From Pseudoalteromonas sp. MMG007 (GTDB lineage Bacteria > Pseudomonadota > Gammaproteobacteria > Enterobacterales > Alteromonadaceae), in the NCBI RefSeq assembly GCF_018100985.1, contig NZ_JAGJEI010000005.1, positions 161,796 through 225,795 on the forward strand: a stretch of 64,000 nt of DNA, given 5' to 3'. The notes beneath the pieces were generated by a model, which made no database searches, was not told the DNA's origin, and was given only the letters and a program-made list of their open reading frames with translations. Position numbers and translations under genes: made by a program. This document shows positions 1 through 9,621 of the stretch, in pieces; position 1 is the stretch's first letter; each line of letters opens with the position of its first letter.

Positions 1-266
1 TCCTGCCATAAGTTATTTAGCCAAGGGCTTAAACTACTACAAGCCTGAAACCGATAACCACTTCCTACTTCAACTAAGCGTATACCACGGGTTTGAAAAT
101 GTATTTGTATTGTATCAATAGCGTCATTTATACGCGCCATAGAAATGGCTAAATCAGCCAGCACAACATCTTTAAGCTGGCGTTTGCTTAGAGGTTTACT
201 AGCTACAAATATCGCCGCTTCAATGATTTCAACTAATTGTTCATCACTTATACGCCGACTAGCCAT
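1..266 (-). CDS. scpB: ScpB, condensin (SMC-ScpAB) subunit, 5' part only
   Basis: The first 88 codons are present; the gene runs off the left edge. The translation opens MASRRISDEQLVEIIEAAIF and continues with KPLSKRQLK, a helical stretch, then RGIRLVEVGSGYRFQ, which is the winged-helix pattern of the ScpB N-terminal domain. ScpB dimers bind the kleisin ScpA and help SMC/MukB-like complexes organise and segregate the chromosome in the cytoplasm. The ATG at 266 is preceded by AGGTG about five bases upstream. ScpB normally lies directly behind scpA, but here scpA is at 36.2-37.0 kb on the same strand. The upstream neighbour is an unrelated EF-hand gene ended by a terminator, so scpB probably has its own promoter. 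Confidence 0.85.
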   Translation of the reverse strand, partial: MASRRISDEQLVEIIEAAIFVASKPLSKRQLKDVVLADLAISMARINDAIDTIQIHFQTRGIRLVEVGSGYRFQACSSLSPWLNNLWQ

Positions 267-362
267 ACACCTATTACCAAATAAAAATACACAGCCAACT
301 ATTATGACAGAAGTAGAGCAAACTAGGAAAATATATCTGCTTTTTAACTAAATTAAATGCAC

Positions 363-390
363 AAAAAAGCCAGCAATTAGTGCTGGCTTG
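363..390 (-). terminator. Rho-independent terminator of the EF-hand gene
   Basis: Arms AGCCAGCA and TGCTGGCT (8 bp) enclose a 5-base loop. On the minus strand a T-run follows. It lies just past the stop of the EF-hand gene and before scpB, so it should separate the two transcripts. Confidence 0.8.
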
Positions 391-415
391 TTCTACTTAA
401 CTTACATAGATAATA

Positions 416-937
416 TTAGCTATGTCTAAGTACTTTAAGGGCATCATCTTCGGCTACGGCTTTACCGTATTTTTTAATGTAACCTTTAAACTCACCTCTG
501 CTGATGCGTTTATCGTTATTGCCGTCCATATAACCGAAATGATTTGAAATATCGTCATCGTCAGCTTCTTCTACTGAAATGTACCCATTTTTATCATTAT
601 CTAAACTCTTAAAATCGTTTTCAATTTTATCAAATTTAGCTATTTTAGCTTTAAATGCTGACTCACTAACTTCACTGTCAGTGGCTACCTTACCGGTATT
701 TAATTGCATGTAGGTGTTAAATTCTTTACGACTGATCTCATTATCCATATTGGTATCAATATTTGAAAAGTGGCCCCAAATGTTGTCATCATCTGCCTCT
801 ACTTTTGAAATATAACCATCACTGTCGTTATCTAAACTTGCGAAATCGCTGTCGATTTTTTCTAACCCTTGGTTAGATGCACAAGCCGCTAAGCTCAAAG
901 ATGCTAAAATAGTTGTTGCTAGTGTTAACTTTTTCAT
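416..937 (-). CDS. EF-hand lipoprotein with four calcium-binding loops
   Basis: A 173-residue exported protein. The signal sequence ends in the lipobox LAAC with Cys19, so it is predicted to be lipid-anchored in the envelope. Four EF-hand loops are visible, starting at about D36, D61, D113 and D138 (for example DNDSDGYISKVE and DNDKNGYISVEE). They form two pairs, each followed by a similar linker, so the protein looks like an internal duplication. The second loop of each pair lacks the usual glycine at loop position 6 and may bind calcium more weakly. A role in calcium buffering or signalling at the envelope is inferred; the partner is unknown. It is monocistronic with its own terminator. Confidence 0.8.
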   Translation of the reverse strand: MKKLTLATTILASLSLAACASNQGLEKIDSDFASLDNDSDGYISKVEADDDNIWGHFSNIDTNMDNEISRKEFNTYMQLNTGKVATDSEVSESAFKAKIAKFDKIENDFKSLDNDKNGYISVEEADDDDISNHFGYMDGNNDKRISRGEFKGYIKKYGKAVAEDDALKVLRHS

Positions 938-1103
938 AAGACGTATCCTTGTAGTTAGTAAATGTCACTTTAACTAATACAAGTCCAATGCCAAAATAAA
1001 TAACGCAATAAATATCAAGCACTTAATATTTTTTAGCTCACTTTATATACTCTAATCAATCACTTAGCTTTGCAATGATTGCAGCTTACTTTGTAATTTT
1101 TGC

Positions 1104-1131
1104 AAAAAAATACCCGGTATTAACCAGGCAC
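1104..1131 (-). terminator. Terminator of the DUF3718 gene
   Basis: On the minus strand TGCCTGG and CCGGGTA pair (two wobble pairs) around a 6-base loop and are followed by seven Ts. It lies about 30 bases beyond the stop of the gene ending at 1162. Confidence 0.65.
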
Positions 1132-1161
1132 TTTTTATAAAGCTAATATATTGCTTGAAAA

Positions 1162-1593
1162 TTAAATAGCAGCGTTTTGGTAACGCTTAACAAACTCAGT
1201 TACGTTTTGACCGTTACATTTTAAAGAGTTTAAGTTACCAATCTTTTGACGTACTGGCGCTAACCCTTTTTTAAGTGCAGTCATACATAACTGTGTTTCT
1301 TGCTGTGCATCTTTAGCAAACACTTCTATTTTGTCTACTGAGGTTGTACTAACAGTTGTTTTTTTAGCGATATTGCGAATGTCTTCACCGTTACACAAAA
1401 TACTCTTAGAAAAACGAGATAAATAAACGCCATGTTGCGCAGCTTCTTTACGGGCAACACTAAAGCCTTCATTAGCACTTAATACACATAATTTAGACTC
1501 AAGTTTGTTGTCTTGACTAAAGTAAGTATTGCTTTGTGCACAAACAGTTGCAGATGCAAATAAAGCGCTGGCTAAAAGTAGTTGTGTTTTCAT
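1162..1593 (-). CDS. Secreted DUF3718-type protein with two repeats
   Basis: A 143-residue protein with a signal peptide ending near AQS (cleavage after VCAQ). The mature part holds two related units, at about residues 33-77 and 100-137. Each has the pattern xLC...V...LxCNGx(D/N)(I/V), so each contributes two cysteines, likely joined by a disulfide in the periplasm. This matches my memory of the DUF3718 family of marine Gammaproteobacteria, whose function is unknown. A single-unit relative lies at 58178-58540 in this window. It is flanked by its own terminator and a long AT-rich upstream gap and is probably transcribed alone. Confidence 0.7.
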   Translation of the reverse strand: MKTQLLLASALFASATVCAQSNTYFSQDNKLESKLCVLSANEGFSVARKEAAQHGVYLSRFSKSILCNGEDIRNIAKKTTVSTTSVDKIEVFAKDAQQETQLCMTALKKGLAPVRQKIGNLNSLKCNGQNVTEFVKRYQNAAI

Positions 1594-1833
1594 GAGAGAT
1601 CCTATTTGAACGAGTTAAATAAGTAATTTTTGCGCATTATATATTCAAAAAAACTTATATCAATTGAAATTATTATTTATTTAAATAATTAATATTGCAT
1701 TTACAATGTTTAAACTTTAGCCACCATTTGATCAACATTTGTGCAGCTATTAACTCAATTTAGTCATGTGATGTACGCGTATTTACTGATACAATTTAGA
1801 CCATTAAATAGAACCAATTTTAAGGTAAATTTT

Positions 1834-2640
1834 ATGAAAGTGATTTCTTTCAATATCAATGGTCTGCGTGCTCGTCTTCATCAATTACAAGCAATAATAG
1901 ATAAACACCAACCAGACGTTATTGGCTTGCAAGAGATTAAAGTTCATGATGAAGCATTCCCATTAGAAGATGTTCAAAAAATGGGATACCACGTTTATTT
2001 TCATGGTCAAAAAGCACATTACGGTGTAGCTATGTTATGCAAAAAAGAGCCTAAATCGGTCTTAAAAGGCTTTGCTACAGATACTGATGAATCACAAAAA
2101 CGCATGATAAGCGTAACTATTGAACAAGACAATGGCCGTGACCTAACCGTTATGAATGGTTATTTCCCACAAGGCGATAATATTAATCACGAAACTAAAT
2201 TTCCTTATAAACGTCAATTTTATAAAGACTTAATGACTCACCTTGAAACTAACCACACACCAGAGCAAGACGTAATTGTAATGGGCGACATAAACATCTC
2301 CCCTACCGACCTAGATATCGGCATTGGTGATGTAAACGCTAAGCGGTGGTTAAAAACAGGTAAATGTTCTTTCCAGCCAGAAGAGCGTGAGTGGTTAGCA
2401 ACATTACTTAACTGGGGCTTTAAAGATACCTTTAGAGAGCAAAACCCAGACACAAACGATCAATACTCATGGTTTGACTATCGTTCAAAAGGCTTTGTAG
2501 ATAACCGTGGCCTTCGTATCGACGTAGTACTTGCTACTAAAGACCTTGCTGCACGATGCATAGATACAGGTATTGATTATGAGCTGCGCGGTATTGAAAA
2601 GCCCTCTGATCACGCACCTATTTGGTCTACATTTAAATAG
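1834..2640 (+). CDS. xthA: Exonuclease III (AP endonuclease)
   Basis: A 268-residue protein, the same length as E. coli XthA. It removes 3' blocks and cuts at abasic sites in DNA repair. Catalytic and metal residues are visible: E34 in QEIK, D151 and N153 in [13 protein letters not shown], and H259 in SDHAPIW. I chose ATG 1834 ([10 protein letters not shown]) because it matches the family N-terminus and has TAAGG upstream; the frame stays open further upstream from a GTG at 1741 but that extension is unlike the family. The membrane-protein gene begins 5 bases after the stop, so the two may be co-transcribed. Confidence 0.95.
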   Translation: MKVISFNINGLRARLHQLQAIIDKHQPDVIGLQEIKVHDEAFPLEDVQKMGYHVYFHGQKAHYGVAMLCKKEPKSVLKGFATDTDESQKRMISVTIEQDNGRDLTVMNGYFPQGDNINHETKFPYKRQFYKDLMTHLETNHTPEQDVIVMGDINISPTDLDIGIGDVNAKRWLKTGKCSFQPEEREWLATLLNWGFKDTFREQNPDTNDQYSWFDYRSKGFVDNRGLRIDVVLATKDLAARCIDTGIDYELRGIEKPSDHAPIWSTFK

Positions 2641-2645
2641 TTTTG

Positions 2646-3293
2646 ATGCTTAGCTTTACTTTACAAGGGCTACTTTGGGCCCTTGTTATTATTATTGCTT
2701 TACTAAGCTTTGATAAAAAAACATACAAAGCACTTTATACAACACCCGCACGGCAAACGGGTGTGCTTGCATGCGCTTTAGTATTTGCCGTGCTTTGGCG
2801 TATAAAAGCCGGTATTCTAACAGGCCTCGATTTACACATTTTAGGCGTTACTGCAGCGACCTTAATTTTAGGGTGGCGATTAGCTATTTTAAGCTCTCTG
2901 CTAGCCAGCGTATTATTAACTGCCGTTGGTCAAATCGAGCTTAATCTGTTACCCATGCAAATACTTATTGGTGCCTTTATACCTATATTATTGAGCTACC
3001 TTGGCTTTTTAATTAGTTACCAATATTTACCTCGCCATTTTTTTGTTTATATATTTGTTTGTGCATTTATAACAGCTGGGTTTATTGCCTGTATAAAAAT
3101 AAGCTTAGGTGCATTATTTTATTTGGCAATAGGCCAATACAATTGGCAAGAACTGGCTGATAACTACGTTTATTTGAGTGCTATAATTTGGTTTCCTGAA
3201 GCAATGCTCAATGGTATGGCTATTACCATTATGATTACTTACCGCCCACACTGGGTTAAAACTTTTTACGATAAGGACTACCTAGACTCATGA
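2646..3293 (+). CDS. CbiM-like integral membrane protein (COG3235 type)
   Basis: A protein of about 215 residues, almost entirely hydrophobic, with six or so membrane segments. Its pattern (GLDLHILGVTAATLILGWRLA, then a Pro-Glu-Ala-Met-Leu-Asn-Gly segment near residue 190) resembles the CbiM/NikM substrate-binding membrane component of energy-coupling-factor metal transporters and the COG3235 predicted membrane proteins. No T-component or ATPase gene lies nearby, so it is an orphan and its substrate is unknown. I take ATG 2646; a TTG three bases earlier is less likely. It overlaps the next gene, rlmA, by four bases, implying translational coupling. Confidence 0.6.
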   Translation: MLSFTLQGLLWALVIIIALLSFDKKTYKALYTTPARQTGVLACALVFAVLWRIKAGILTGLDLHILGVTAATLILGWRLAILSSLLASVLLTAVGQIELNLLPMQILIGAFIPILLSYLGFLISYQYLPRHFFVYIFVCAFITAGFIACIKISLGALFYLAIGQYNWQELADNYVYLSAIIWFPEAMLNGMAITIMITYRPHWVKTFYDKDYLDS

Positions 3294-4093
3294 GTCTACA
3301 ATATCAATGCCCACTGTGTAACCAAGCACTTATAAAAATAAAATCTACGCTTCGCTGTACTAATAATCACAGTTTTGATTTTGCAAAAGAAGGTTATGTT
3401 AACTTGCTGCCAGTACAGCAAAAAAATTCAAAGCAACCGGGCGATTCCCTAGAAATGGTGCAAGCTAGACGTGCATTTTTAGAAACTGGTCATTACCGCT
3501 TTTTGCAGCAAAGCCTTAGTAATACAATTAGTAAGATAAGCGCTAATACTATTGTAGATTTAGGTTGCGGCGAAGGGTTTTATACTCAAGCCATAGCAAA
3601 TAAAACAAACGCGCAGGTATACGGCGTTGATATTTCAAAGTCTGCGGTTAAATATGCCGCTAAGCGTTATCCTAATTGCCATTTTAGCGTGGCTTCTATA
3701 AGCCAAGCCCCGTTTGAAAATGAATTTGCTGATGTGCTTGTTAGTGTTTTTGCTCCTTTATTTGAGCAAGAGCTAGCCCGCCTCGCAAATAAAAACACAA
3801 CTTTAGTGGTTGCAAGCCCAGGTCCTTGGCATTTAAAAGAATTAAAAACGTACATTTATTCAAATGTAAATGAGCACACAGAAATAGCAACACCAGAAGG
3901 CTTTGAAAAATCAGCACAATCGCTTTTAACCGAAACCGTTACACTCGGTGTAGCCGACATTAAAAACTTAATTATGATGACTCCGTTTGCATGGAAGTTT
4001 AGACCCGAGCACTGGACAGCGCTTGAAGAAAAAGGTGAGCACAAGGTCACCTTATCGTTTTACATAACTCAGTTTATTAAAACTGCTCTTTAG
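3290..4093 (+). CDS. rlmA: 23S rRNA (guanine745-N1)-methyltransferase
   Basis: A 267-residue cytoplasmic enzyme that uses S-adenosylmethionine to methylate G745 in helix 35 of 23S rRNA. The N-terminal zinc site is visible (C7, C10, C23, H27: CPLC and CTNNH). It is followed by the conserved KEGYVNLLPVQ segment, and then the SAM-binding motif VDLGCGEGFYT near residue 95. Length and domain order match RlmA/RrmA. The start overlaps the preceding membrane-protein gene by four bases (ATGA), and the 3' end overlaps the convergent yfbV gene by 17 bases. Confidence 0.92.
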   Translation: MSLQYQCPLCNQALIKIKSTLRCTNNHSFDFAKEGYVNLLPVQQKNSKQPGDSLEMVQARRAFLETGHYRFLQQSLSNTISKISANTIVDLGCGEGFYTQAIANKTNAQVYGVDISKSAVKYAAKRYPNCHFSVASISQAPFENEFADVLVSVFAPLFEQELARLANKNTTLVVASPGPWHLKELKTYIYSNVNEHTEIATPEGFEKSAQSLLTETVTLGVADIKNLIMMTPFAWKFRPEHWTALEEKGEHKVTLSFYITQFIKTAL

Positions 4094-4526
4094 TGAACGC
4101 CCTATCCATTTTTTCAAACATATCCTTAAGTAAGCTAGCAAGCTCCATGTAACGGGGCTTGTTTTCACTAAGTTGAACTTGATAACCGTTTTCTACCATT
4201 TTTGTATAAAGCTCGGTGTACCACTTATGCATTGCGGGTTCTAAAGGTGTTTGAGCTCGTTTACCTAGCCAAAATATACCTTGTAAAGGCAGTGATATAA
4301 AAAATAATGCGCTAGCAATTGCCTGTGGTAAAAAGTCAGGGCCTAAGTAGTTAAGTTGAAAAAACAAAGTAAGCATAGCTAAGATTGGCATCACAGTTAT
4401 GGCAAGTTCAGTGGCTTTTATTACCCTAACTTCTAAAAACAAAGGTGCAAGCTCTTTGCGCATAGGCCAGTTTTTTGCATACAAACGACCCGTTTGTAGT
4501 TGTGACATCACACTTTTTTGCATCAT
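4077..4526 (-). CDS. yfbV: YfbV/UPF0208 inner-membrane protein
   Basis: A 149-residue protein matching the UPF0208 family: the N-terminal GRLYAKNWPMRKELAPLF motif, two membrane segments (about residues 40-62 and 68-88), then the PLQGIFWLGKRAQTPL loop and a cytoplasmic tail. In E. coli the family member YfbV (TfbV) affects Ter-macrodomain insulation. Its position just upstream of and divergent from ackA is conserved in enterobacteria. The last 17 bases overlap the end of rlmA on the other strand. The MQKS start could lie at the second ATG, three bases in. Confidence 0.88.
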   Translation of the reverse strand: MMQKSVMSQLQTGRLYAKNWPMRKELAPLFLEVRVIKATELAITVMPILAMLTLFFQLNYLGPDFLPQAIASALFFISLPLQGIFWLGKRAQTPLEPAMHKWYTELYTKMVENGYQVQLSENKPRYMELASLLKDMFEKMDRAFTKEQF

Positions 4527-4765
4527 GACTCCTCACAGATACCGCTTTTAAAAATAAGTTTAGTACTCAGCATTTCCAAAGTGTAACACAAAATAAGGAC
4601 GTTACACTTTATCAGTAAAAACACTTAATTTTGCTGTTAAATCACCCAAAATACTAAACTAAATTGCTGAACTAAGTTAAAATAGGCAACGCTAAAATAA
4701 AATGTTTAGCCTTTATCAGCTCAAGTGTAGCGCCTAATACTTAACGCTCACTTACTAATTTGTTT

Positions 4766-5995
4766 ATGGAAATTAAATCTATGCCAACAACTTCCCCTAA
4801 GTCACAACATGTTTTAGTACTAAATTGTGGTAGCTCTAGCTTAAAGTTTGCCATTATTGATGCAAACGACGGGCACGAAATAATTTCGGGCCTCGCAGAG
4901 CGCTTAGGTGCTGACGCGCCGTCTATTAAATATAAATATAATGGCGCCAAAACAGTAATTGAGCTGGGAGCAAATCAAGCACATGCTGAGGCAATAAATA
5001 CGCTTGTAACCTTAATAAAAGATCACAAACTAGATGAGCACCTAATCGCTGTAGGCCATCGGGTAGTTCATGGTGGTGAGCACTTTACAAAATCAGTTCT
5101 AATTGATGATGCTGTAATTAAAGGTATTACTAAAGCATCATCATTGGCTCCTTTGCATGGCCATGCTAATTTGTTAGGAATTTCTTCAGCACAAAATTCC
5201 TTTACAGGCTTACCTCAAGTAGCCGTATTTGATACCGCTTTTCATCAAACCATGGATGAAGTTGCCTACTTATATGCATTACCTTATAAGCTTTATACCG
5301 ACTACGGTGTAAGACGTTACGGCATGCATGGAACAAGCCATTATTACGTAGCAGGCCAAACAGCTAAATTGTTAAACCAGCCTATTGAGCAAAGTAATTT
5401 TATTAGCGCTCATCTAGGTAATGGTTGCTCTGTTTGCGCAATTAAAAACGGAGAAAGTGTTGATACAAGCATGGGCTTAACACCACTGGCAGGCATAGTT
5501 ATGGGGACTCGTAGTGGTGATATTGACCCTGGTTTATTTAATTTTTTAACAACCCAACTAGATTATAACGCAAAACAAATTGATAACTTATTAAACCAAG
5601 AAAGTGGCCTTTTAGGTATTAGTGAGCTTTCTAATGACTGCCGTACAATTGAAGAAGCCGCAGTTGCAGGACATAAAAAAGCACAATTAGCGCTTGATAT
5701 TTTTTGTTACCGTTTAGCTAAACAAATTGCGGCTTACATGGTGCCATTGCAACGTCTAGATGCACTTATTTTTACCGGCGGTATTGGTGAAAACTCCGAT
5801 ATTATTCGAGCAAATGTCATCAAACAACTTGGCTACTTAGGCCTTAACTGTGACGAGCAATCAAATTTAAATGCACGCTTTGGTAACCAAGGTATTATAA
5901 GTGCATCAGATAAGATGCCAAAAGCAATAGTAATGCCGACTAACGAAGAGTGGGTGATTGCTTTGGATGCCGCAAATATTGTGAAGGAGCTGTAA
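4766..5995 (+). CDS. ackA: Acetate kinase
   Basis: Interconverts acetyl phosphate + ADP and acetate + ATP in the cytoplasm; with Pta it forms the reversible acetyl-CoA/acetate pathway. Family motifs are all present: [10 protein letters not shown] near the N-terminus, [32 protein letters not shown] and FTGGIGENS. The exact start is uncertain. ATG 4766 and ATG 4781 (MPTTSPKSQ) are both possible; the second has GGA ten bases upstream and would give the more usual short N-terminus. The gene is divergent from yfbV, and pta follows after a 2-base gap, so ackA-pta is an operon. Confidence 0.95.
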   Translation: MEIKSMPTTSPKSQHVLVLNCGSSSLKFAIIDANDGHEIISGLAERLGADAPSIKYKYNGAKTVIELGANQAHAEAINTLVTLIKDHKLDEHLIAVGHRVVHGGEHFTKSVLIDDAVIKGITKASSLAPLHGHANLLGISSAQNSFTGLPQVAVFDTAFHQTMDEVAYLYALPYKLYTDYGVRRYGMHGTSHYYVAGQTAKLLNQPIEQSNFISAHLGNGCSVCAIKNGESVDTSMGLTPLAGIVMGTRSGDIDPGLFNFLTTQLDYNAKQIDNLLNQESGLLGISELSNDCRTIEEAAVAGHKKAQLALDIFCYRLAKQIAAYMVPLQRLDALIFTGGIGENSDIIRANVIKQLGYLGLNCDEQSNLNARFGNQGIISASDKMPKAIVMPTNEEWVIALDAANIVKEL

Positions 5996-5997
5996 TT

Positions 5998-8157
5998 ATG
6001 GCACGTAGAATAATGCTTATACCCGTGTCTACCGGTGTTGGCTTAACATCAGTATCTGTTGGGTTAGTGCGCGCTTTGGAACAAAAAACGGTTAAAGTTA
6101 ATTTCTTTAAACCAATCGCACAACCACGTACTGGTGAAACTGGCCCAGAAAAATCAACACAAGTTGTTATGCAAGGCTCATCAATCTCACCTCCAACACC
6201 CTTTGCATTAAGTTACGCTGAGCAAATGATTGGCGACGGTAAGGGTGATGATTTGCTTGAAGAAATTGTAGAACGATTTGAAAGTAAAATTAATGACGAC
6301 GAAGTCGCTATCATTGAAGGTATGGTCCCTACGCGTAGGCAACCTTATGCAGGTCGCGTAAACCGCGAAATAGCGCAAACTCTCGGTGCCGACATTGTTT
6401 TTGTACTTACCCCTGGCAACTACAATATAACGCAAATAGAAGATAGACTTGAAATTGCTGCTGGTTATTATGGTGGTATAGATCACCCACGTGTTCTTGG
6501 TTGTATTTTTAATAAAGTAAATGCCCCACTTGACGAGGAAGGCCGCGCACGAGCAGATTTAGTCGATGCCTACAAACCTGACGAATTAGATAACGAGCTA
6601 AACCGCTTAGCTTCTTTACCAATTTTTAGAAAAAACCCGTTTATGTTACTTGGGGCCATTCCGTGGGACTTTGACCTAGTAGCACCACGCGTTAAAGATT
6701 TAAGCGCGTATTTAAAAGCGACCATTATTAACGAAGGTGACATGCTGCATCGTCGTCTGCGTCGAATTACATTTTGTGCACGAACAGTGTCAAACATTTT
6801 GAATCACTTTACGCCTGGCGCATTATTAGTTACACCAGGCGATCGCTCAGATATACTTGTAGCTGCCTGTTTATCGGCCATGAATGGCACCAAAATTGGC
6901 GCAATATTACTAACCGGTGGCTTTGAACCTGAAGCGCGCATAATGGCACTGTGCGAACAAGCTATGCAAACAGGCTTACCAATACTTGCGACCGAAGCCG
7001 ATACATGGCGTACATCACTACTACTTCATAACTTTAATATGGAAGTACCGAGTGATGATGACCAACGAATTGAAAAAGTAAAAGATCACAATGCGCAGTT
7101 TATCGATTCAGACTGGTTAGATACGCTCGCTAAAAACGTTGGTAAAACACGTAAGCTGTCACCACCAGCATTTCGTTACTTATTAACAGATAAAGCCCGC
7201 AAAGCAGGTAAAACAGTCGTACTACCTGAAGGTAACGAACCACGCACAATAAAAGCGGCTGCTATTTGTGGTCAGCGCGGTATTGCTGAAACTATATTGC
7301 TAGGTGATCGCGATGAAATTATGCGTATAGCAGAGCAACAAGGTATAGAATTAAACGAACATGTAAGCATTGTTGAACCTAAAAGTGTTATTAGCGATTA
7401 TATTGAACCTATGGTCGAGATACGCAAAGGTAAAGGTTTAACAGCCGTTGTGGCGCAAGAGCAACTGCAAGATAACGTAGTGCTTGGTACTATGATGCTA
7501 GAGCAAGGTAAAGTAGATGGCTTAGTATCGGGTGCAGTAAACACCACTGCTAATACTATTCGCCCGCCTCTTCAGCTTATTAAAACAGCCCCGGGCTCCT
7601 CGCTCGTATCCTCTGTATTTTTTATGCTACTGCCTGATCAAGTTCTTGTTTATGGGGACTGTGCAATAAACCCAGATCCAAATGCAGAGCAGCTTGCTGA
7701 TATAGCAATTCAATCAGCCGACTCAGCCGCCGCGTTTGGAATTGAGCCGCGTGTAGCTATGATAAGTTACAGTACTGGCACATCTGGTACTGGTGCCGAT
7801 GTAGAAAAAGTACGTGAGGCGACCAAAATAGCGCAGCAAAAACGTCCTGATTTGATTATTGATGGCCCCCTTCAGTACGACGCCGCAATTATGGAAAACG
7901 TTGCGCTTAAAAAAGCACCAAACAGTCCTGTTGCAGGTAAAGCAACCGTATTTATATTCCCAGATCTAAATACTGGTAATACAACCTATAAAGCCGTACA
8001 ACGTAGTGCCGATTTAATAAGTATCGGCCCTATGCTACAAGGTATGCGTAAACCAGTTAACGATTTAAGCCGCGGCGCATTAGTTGACGATATTGTATAT
8101 ACTATTGCATTAACGGCTATTCAAGCAGCCCAAGCTGAAGCTTTAATTACGCAATAA
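5998..8157 (+). CDS. pta: Phosphate acetyltransferase (long form)
   Basis: A 719-residue enzyme converting acetyl-CoA + phosphate to acetyl phosphate + CoA. The long enterobacterial architecture is present: an N-terminal BioD-like P-loop region ([18 protein letters not shown]), a central DRTGG-type region, and the C-terminal catalytic PTA domain from about residue 390 ([11 protein letters not shown], later [10 protein letters not shown] and [11 protein letters not shown]). I chose ATG 5998 ([10 protein letters not shown]) because GGAG lies 8-11 bases upstream and it matches family N-termini; an in-frame extension upstream lies inside ackA. It is translationally close to ackA and should share its promoter. 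Confidence 0.95.
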   Translation: MARRIMLIPVSTGVGLTSVSVGLVRALEQKTVKVNFFKPIAQPRTGETGPEKSTQVVMQGSSISPPTPFALSYAEQMIGDGKGDDLLEEIVERFESKINDDEVAIIEGMVPTRRQPYAGRVNREIAQTLGADIVFVLTPGNYNITQIEDRLEIAAGYYGGIDHPRVLGCIFNKVNAPLDEEGRARADLVDAYKPDELDNELNRLASLPIFRKNPFMLLGAIPWDFDLVAPRVKDLSAYLKATIINEGDMLHRRLRRITFCARTVSNILNHFTPGALLVTPGDRSDILVAACLSAMNGTKIGAILLTGGFEPEARIMALCEQAMQTGLPILATEADTWRTSLLLHNFNMEVPSDDDQRIEKVKDHNAQFIDSDWLDTLAKNVGKTRKLSPPAFRYLLTDKARKAGKTVVLPEGNEPRTIKAAAICGQRGIAETILLGDRDEIMRIAEQQGIELNEHVSIVEPKSVISDYIEPMVEIRKGKGLTAVVAQEQLQDNVVLGTMMLEQGKVDGLVSGAVNTTANTIRPPLQLIKTAPGSSLVSSVFFMLLPDQVLVYGDCAINPDPNAEQLADIAIQSADSAAAFGIEPRVAMISYSTGTSGTGADVEKVREATKIAQQKRPDLIIDGPLQYDAAIMENVALKKAPNSPVAGKATVFIFPDLNTGNTTYKAVQRSADLISIGPMLQGMRKPVNDLSRGALVDDIVYTIALTAIQAAQAEALITQ

Positions 8158-8171
8158 TCTAAACGTGTGCT

Positions 8172-8222
8172 TTTTATAGCCTAGCTATTATTTATTTAAT
8201 AATTAATGAGTTAGGCTATTTA
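8172..8222 (+). terminator. Possible terminator after ackA-pta
   Basis: ATAGCCTA and TAGGCTAT arms flank an AT-rich loop of about 25 bases and are followed by a short T-rich stretch. The loop is long and the T-run weak, so this is tentative. Confidence 0.35.
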
Positions 8223-8384
8223 TACCTACCAATTCCCATACTTATCCACAGAAATTGTGGGTAAGTTTTTAATCTTTATAAAAGCCTGCCTACAAACCGC
8301 TATTTTAGTCACTGATACACCTTTAATTTAAATCCAATAATCTATACTATAAAGCTATCTATATGGCTGTACCGCAGGCGTTTA

Positions 8385-8771
8385 ATGTCAAAACAAACAT
8401 TACAATTACACAGCACGCTTTTATCTATTCACAGTTTAGACGTTGATGCCAACATACCTTCGGCACTGTTAAAACAGCCTTTATTTTTTATTTCTAAAAC
8501 TCACGATGAGCTATCGATTGTTTGCCCTAGTGAATTTGAAATCCAAAGCTTAGATACAGAGCCTGACTGGCAAGCACTCGAAGTGGTTGGCCCATTAGGC
8601 TTTTCGCTCACAGGTATAATGGCTAATATATCAGGCGTGCTCGCCAGTGCTAAAGTTTCTATTTTTTCAATATCTACTTACGATACAGACTATATTTTAG
8701 TAAAAAAACAAACAGCCTCAAAAGCACTCAAAGCGTTAAAAAGTGATGGCTACAATGTGGTAGCAGGTTAG
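8385..8771 (+). CDS. ACT-domain protein
   Basis: A 128-residue cytoplasmic protein. The C-terminal half carries an ACT-like fold pattern (GPLGFSLTGIMANISGVLASAKVSIFSISTYDTDYILV), as in the COG3603 proteins with two ACT domains related to the regulatory part of aspartate kinase. ACT domains usually bind amino acids, so a ligand-sensing role is inferred; no catalytic domain is attached. The ATG at 8385 has no strong Shine-Dalgarno. The gene is followed after three bases by the EIIA-like gene, so the two are likely co-translated. Confidence 0.75.
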   Translation: MSKQTLQLHSTLLSIHSLDVDANIPSALLKQPLFFISKTHDELSIVCPSEFEIQSLDTEPDWQALEVVGPLGFSLTGIMANISGVLASAKVSIFSISTYDTDYILVKKQTASKALKALKSDGYNVVAG

Positions 8772-8774
8772 CCA

Positions 8775-9272
8775 ATGAAAGCACAGCAAATCGACTATTT
8801 AGCCGTTAATAAAACACCTAATAATGCAATTTCTATTATCAGCCCATTTACTGGTAAAGTAGCCATGCTTGATAGCCATCCCGAACCGTTTTTTAAATAT
8901 GGCACGCTTGGCCCTGGCATTATGGTGAGCCTTACCAGCCATAAAATTTTAGCCCCTTTTGATGGCACATTACTTCAAGTAAAAAACGCAGGTACTGAGT
9001 TTATTTTGCAGGCTAAAAATGGCCTAAAAGTGTTAATAAACTTAACTATTGCTGGCTCACCGCCTATTACTCATACCCATATAGCCCAGCTTAACGGTAG
9101 TGAAATACATAAAGGTCAGCGCCTTGCGTATTTTGACCTGCGAAAGCTTGATACCCCCATGCTGGCAAGTTTAATATTACTCAACGGCCATACTTTAGGT
9201 ACATTTCATTACTCGCATACGCATGTGAATGCGGGTGCAGATCCCCTATTAACTATTATCAAAAAGAAGTAG
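8775..9272 (+). CDS. Glucose-PTS EIIA-like protein lacking the active histidines
   Basis: A 165-residue protein that aligns along its length with the EIIA-Glc (Crr) domain: ISPFTGKV, the ILAPFDGTL segment, the AKNGLKVLI strand and the YFDLRKLD strand. In Crr the two active-site histidines are H75 and H90. Ungapped alignment from PFDGT to the following strand puts T74 and N89 at those positions. The protein therefore should not accept phosphate from HPr. It may be a regulatory or structural derivative. No other PTS gene is seen nearby. It sits between the ACT-domain gene and yffB, with gaps of three and four bases, so it belongs to the operon leading to dapE. Confidence 0.75.
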   Translation: MKAQQIDYLAVNKTPNNAISIISPFTGKVAMLDSHPEPFFKYGTLGPGIMVSLTSHKILAPFDGTLLQVKNAGTEFILQAKNGLKVLINLTIAGSPPITHTHIAQLNGSEIHKGQRLAYFDLRKLDTPMLASLILLNGHTLGTFHYSHTHVNAGADPLLTIIKKK

Positions 9273-9276
9273 ATTT

Positions 9277-9621
9277 ATGATCACTCTATACGGCATAAGC
9301 AATTGCGACACGATAAAAAAAGCTAAAAAATACTTAGCAGATAATAATATTGAGTTTACTTTTCATGACTATCGAAAAGATGGCGTAAACACTCAAATGG
9401 TTAGCACGTTTGCAGACAAACTAGACTGGGAGCAGCTAGTTAATAAACGCGGCACCACGTACCGCGCATTATCTGATGAGCAAAAACAAAGTCTGACTAA
9501 AGAGTCTGCAATAGAGCTACTTGTTGAGCAGCCAGCAATGATCAAACGCCCTGTACTTGTAAACAATAGTAGCTACCATTTAGGCTTTAAAGCTGCTCAA
9601 TATGATGAGATTTTTAAATAA
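9277..9621 (+). CDS. yffB: ArsC/Spx-family protein YffB
   Basis: A 114-residue thioredoxin-fold protein with the single N-terminal cysteine motif ([15 protein letters not shown]) and the downstream [10 protein letters not shown] motif of the ArsC/Spx family. Members resemble glutathione-dependent arsenate reductases, but for YffB the physiological substrate is not established. The gene directly precedes dapE and shares one base with it (TAATG), the same order as in E. coli, so translational coupling is likely. The ATG at 9277 follows the EIIA-like gene by four bases. Confidence 0.88.
   Translation: MITLYGISNCDTIKKAKKYLADNNIEFTFHDYRKDGVNTQMVSTFADKLDWEQLVNKRGTTYRALSDEQKQSLTKESAIELLVEQPAMIKRPVLVNNSSYHLGFKAAQYDEIFK

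Noticed and set aside
145..351. Open frame on the plus strand at the left edge
   Set aside because: It lies antisense to scpB, whose protein matches its family; the plus-strand translation has no recognisable feature.
6208..6486. Antisense frame in pta
   Set aside because: Shadow of a well-conserved gene; no ribosome site and composition of a complement frame.
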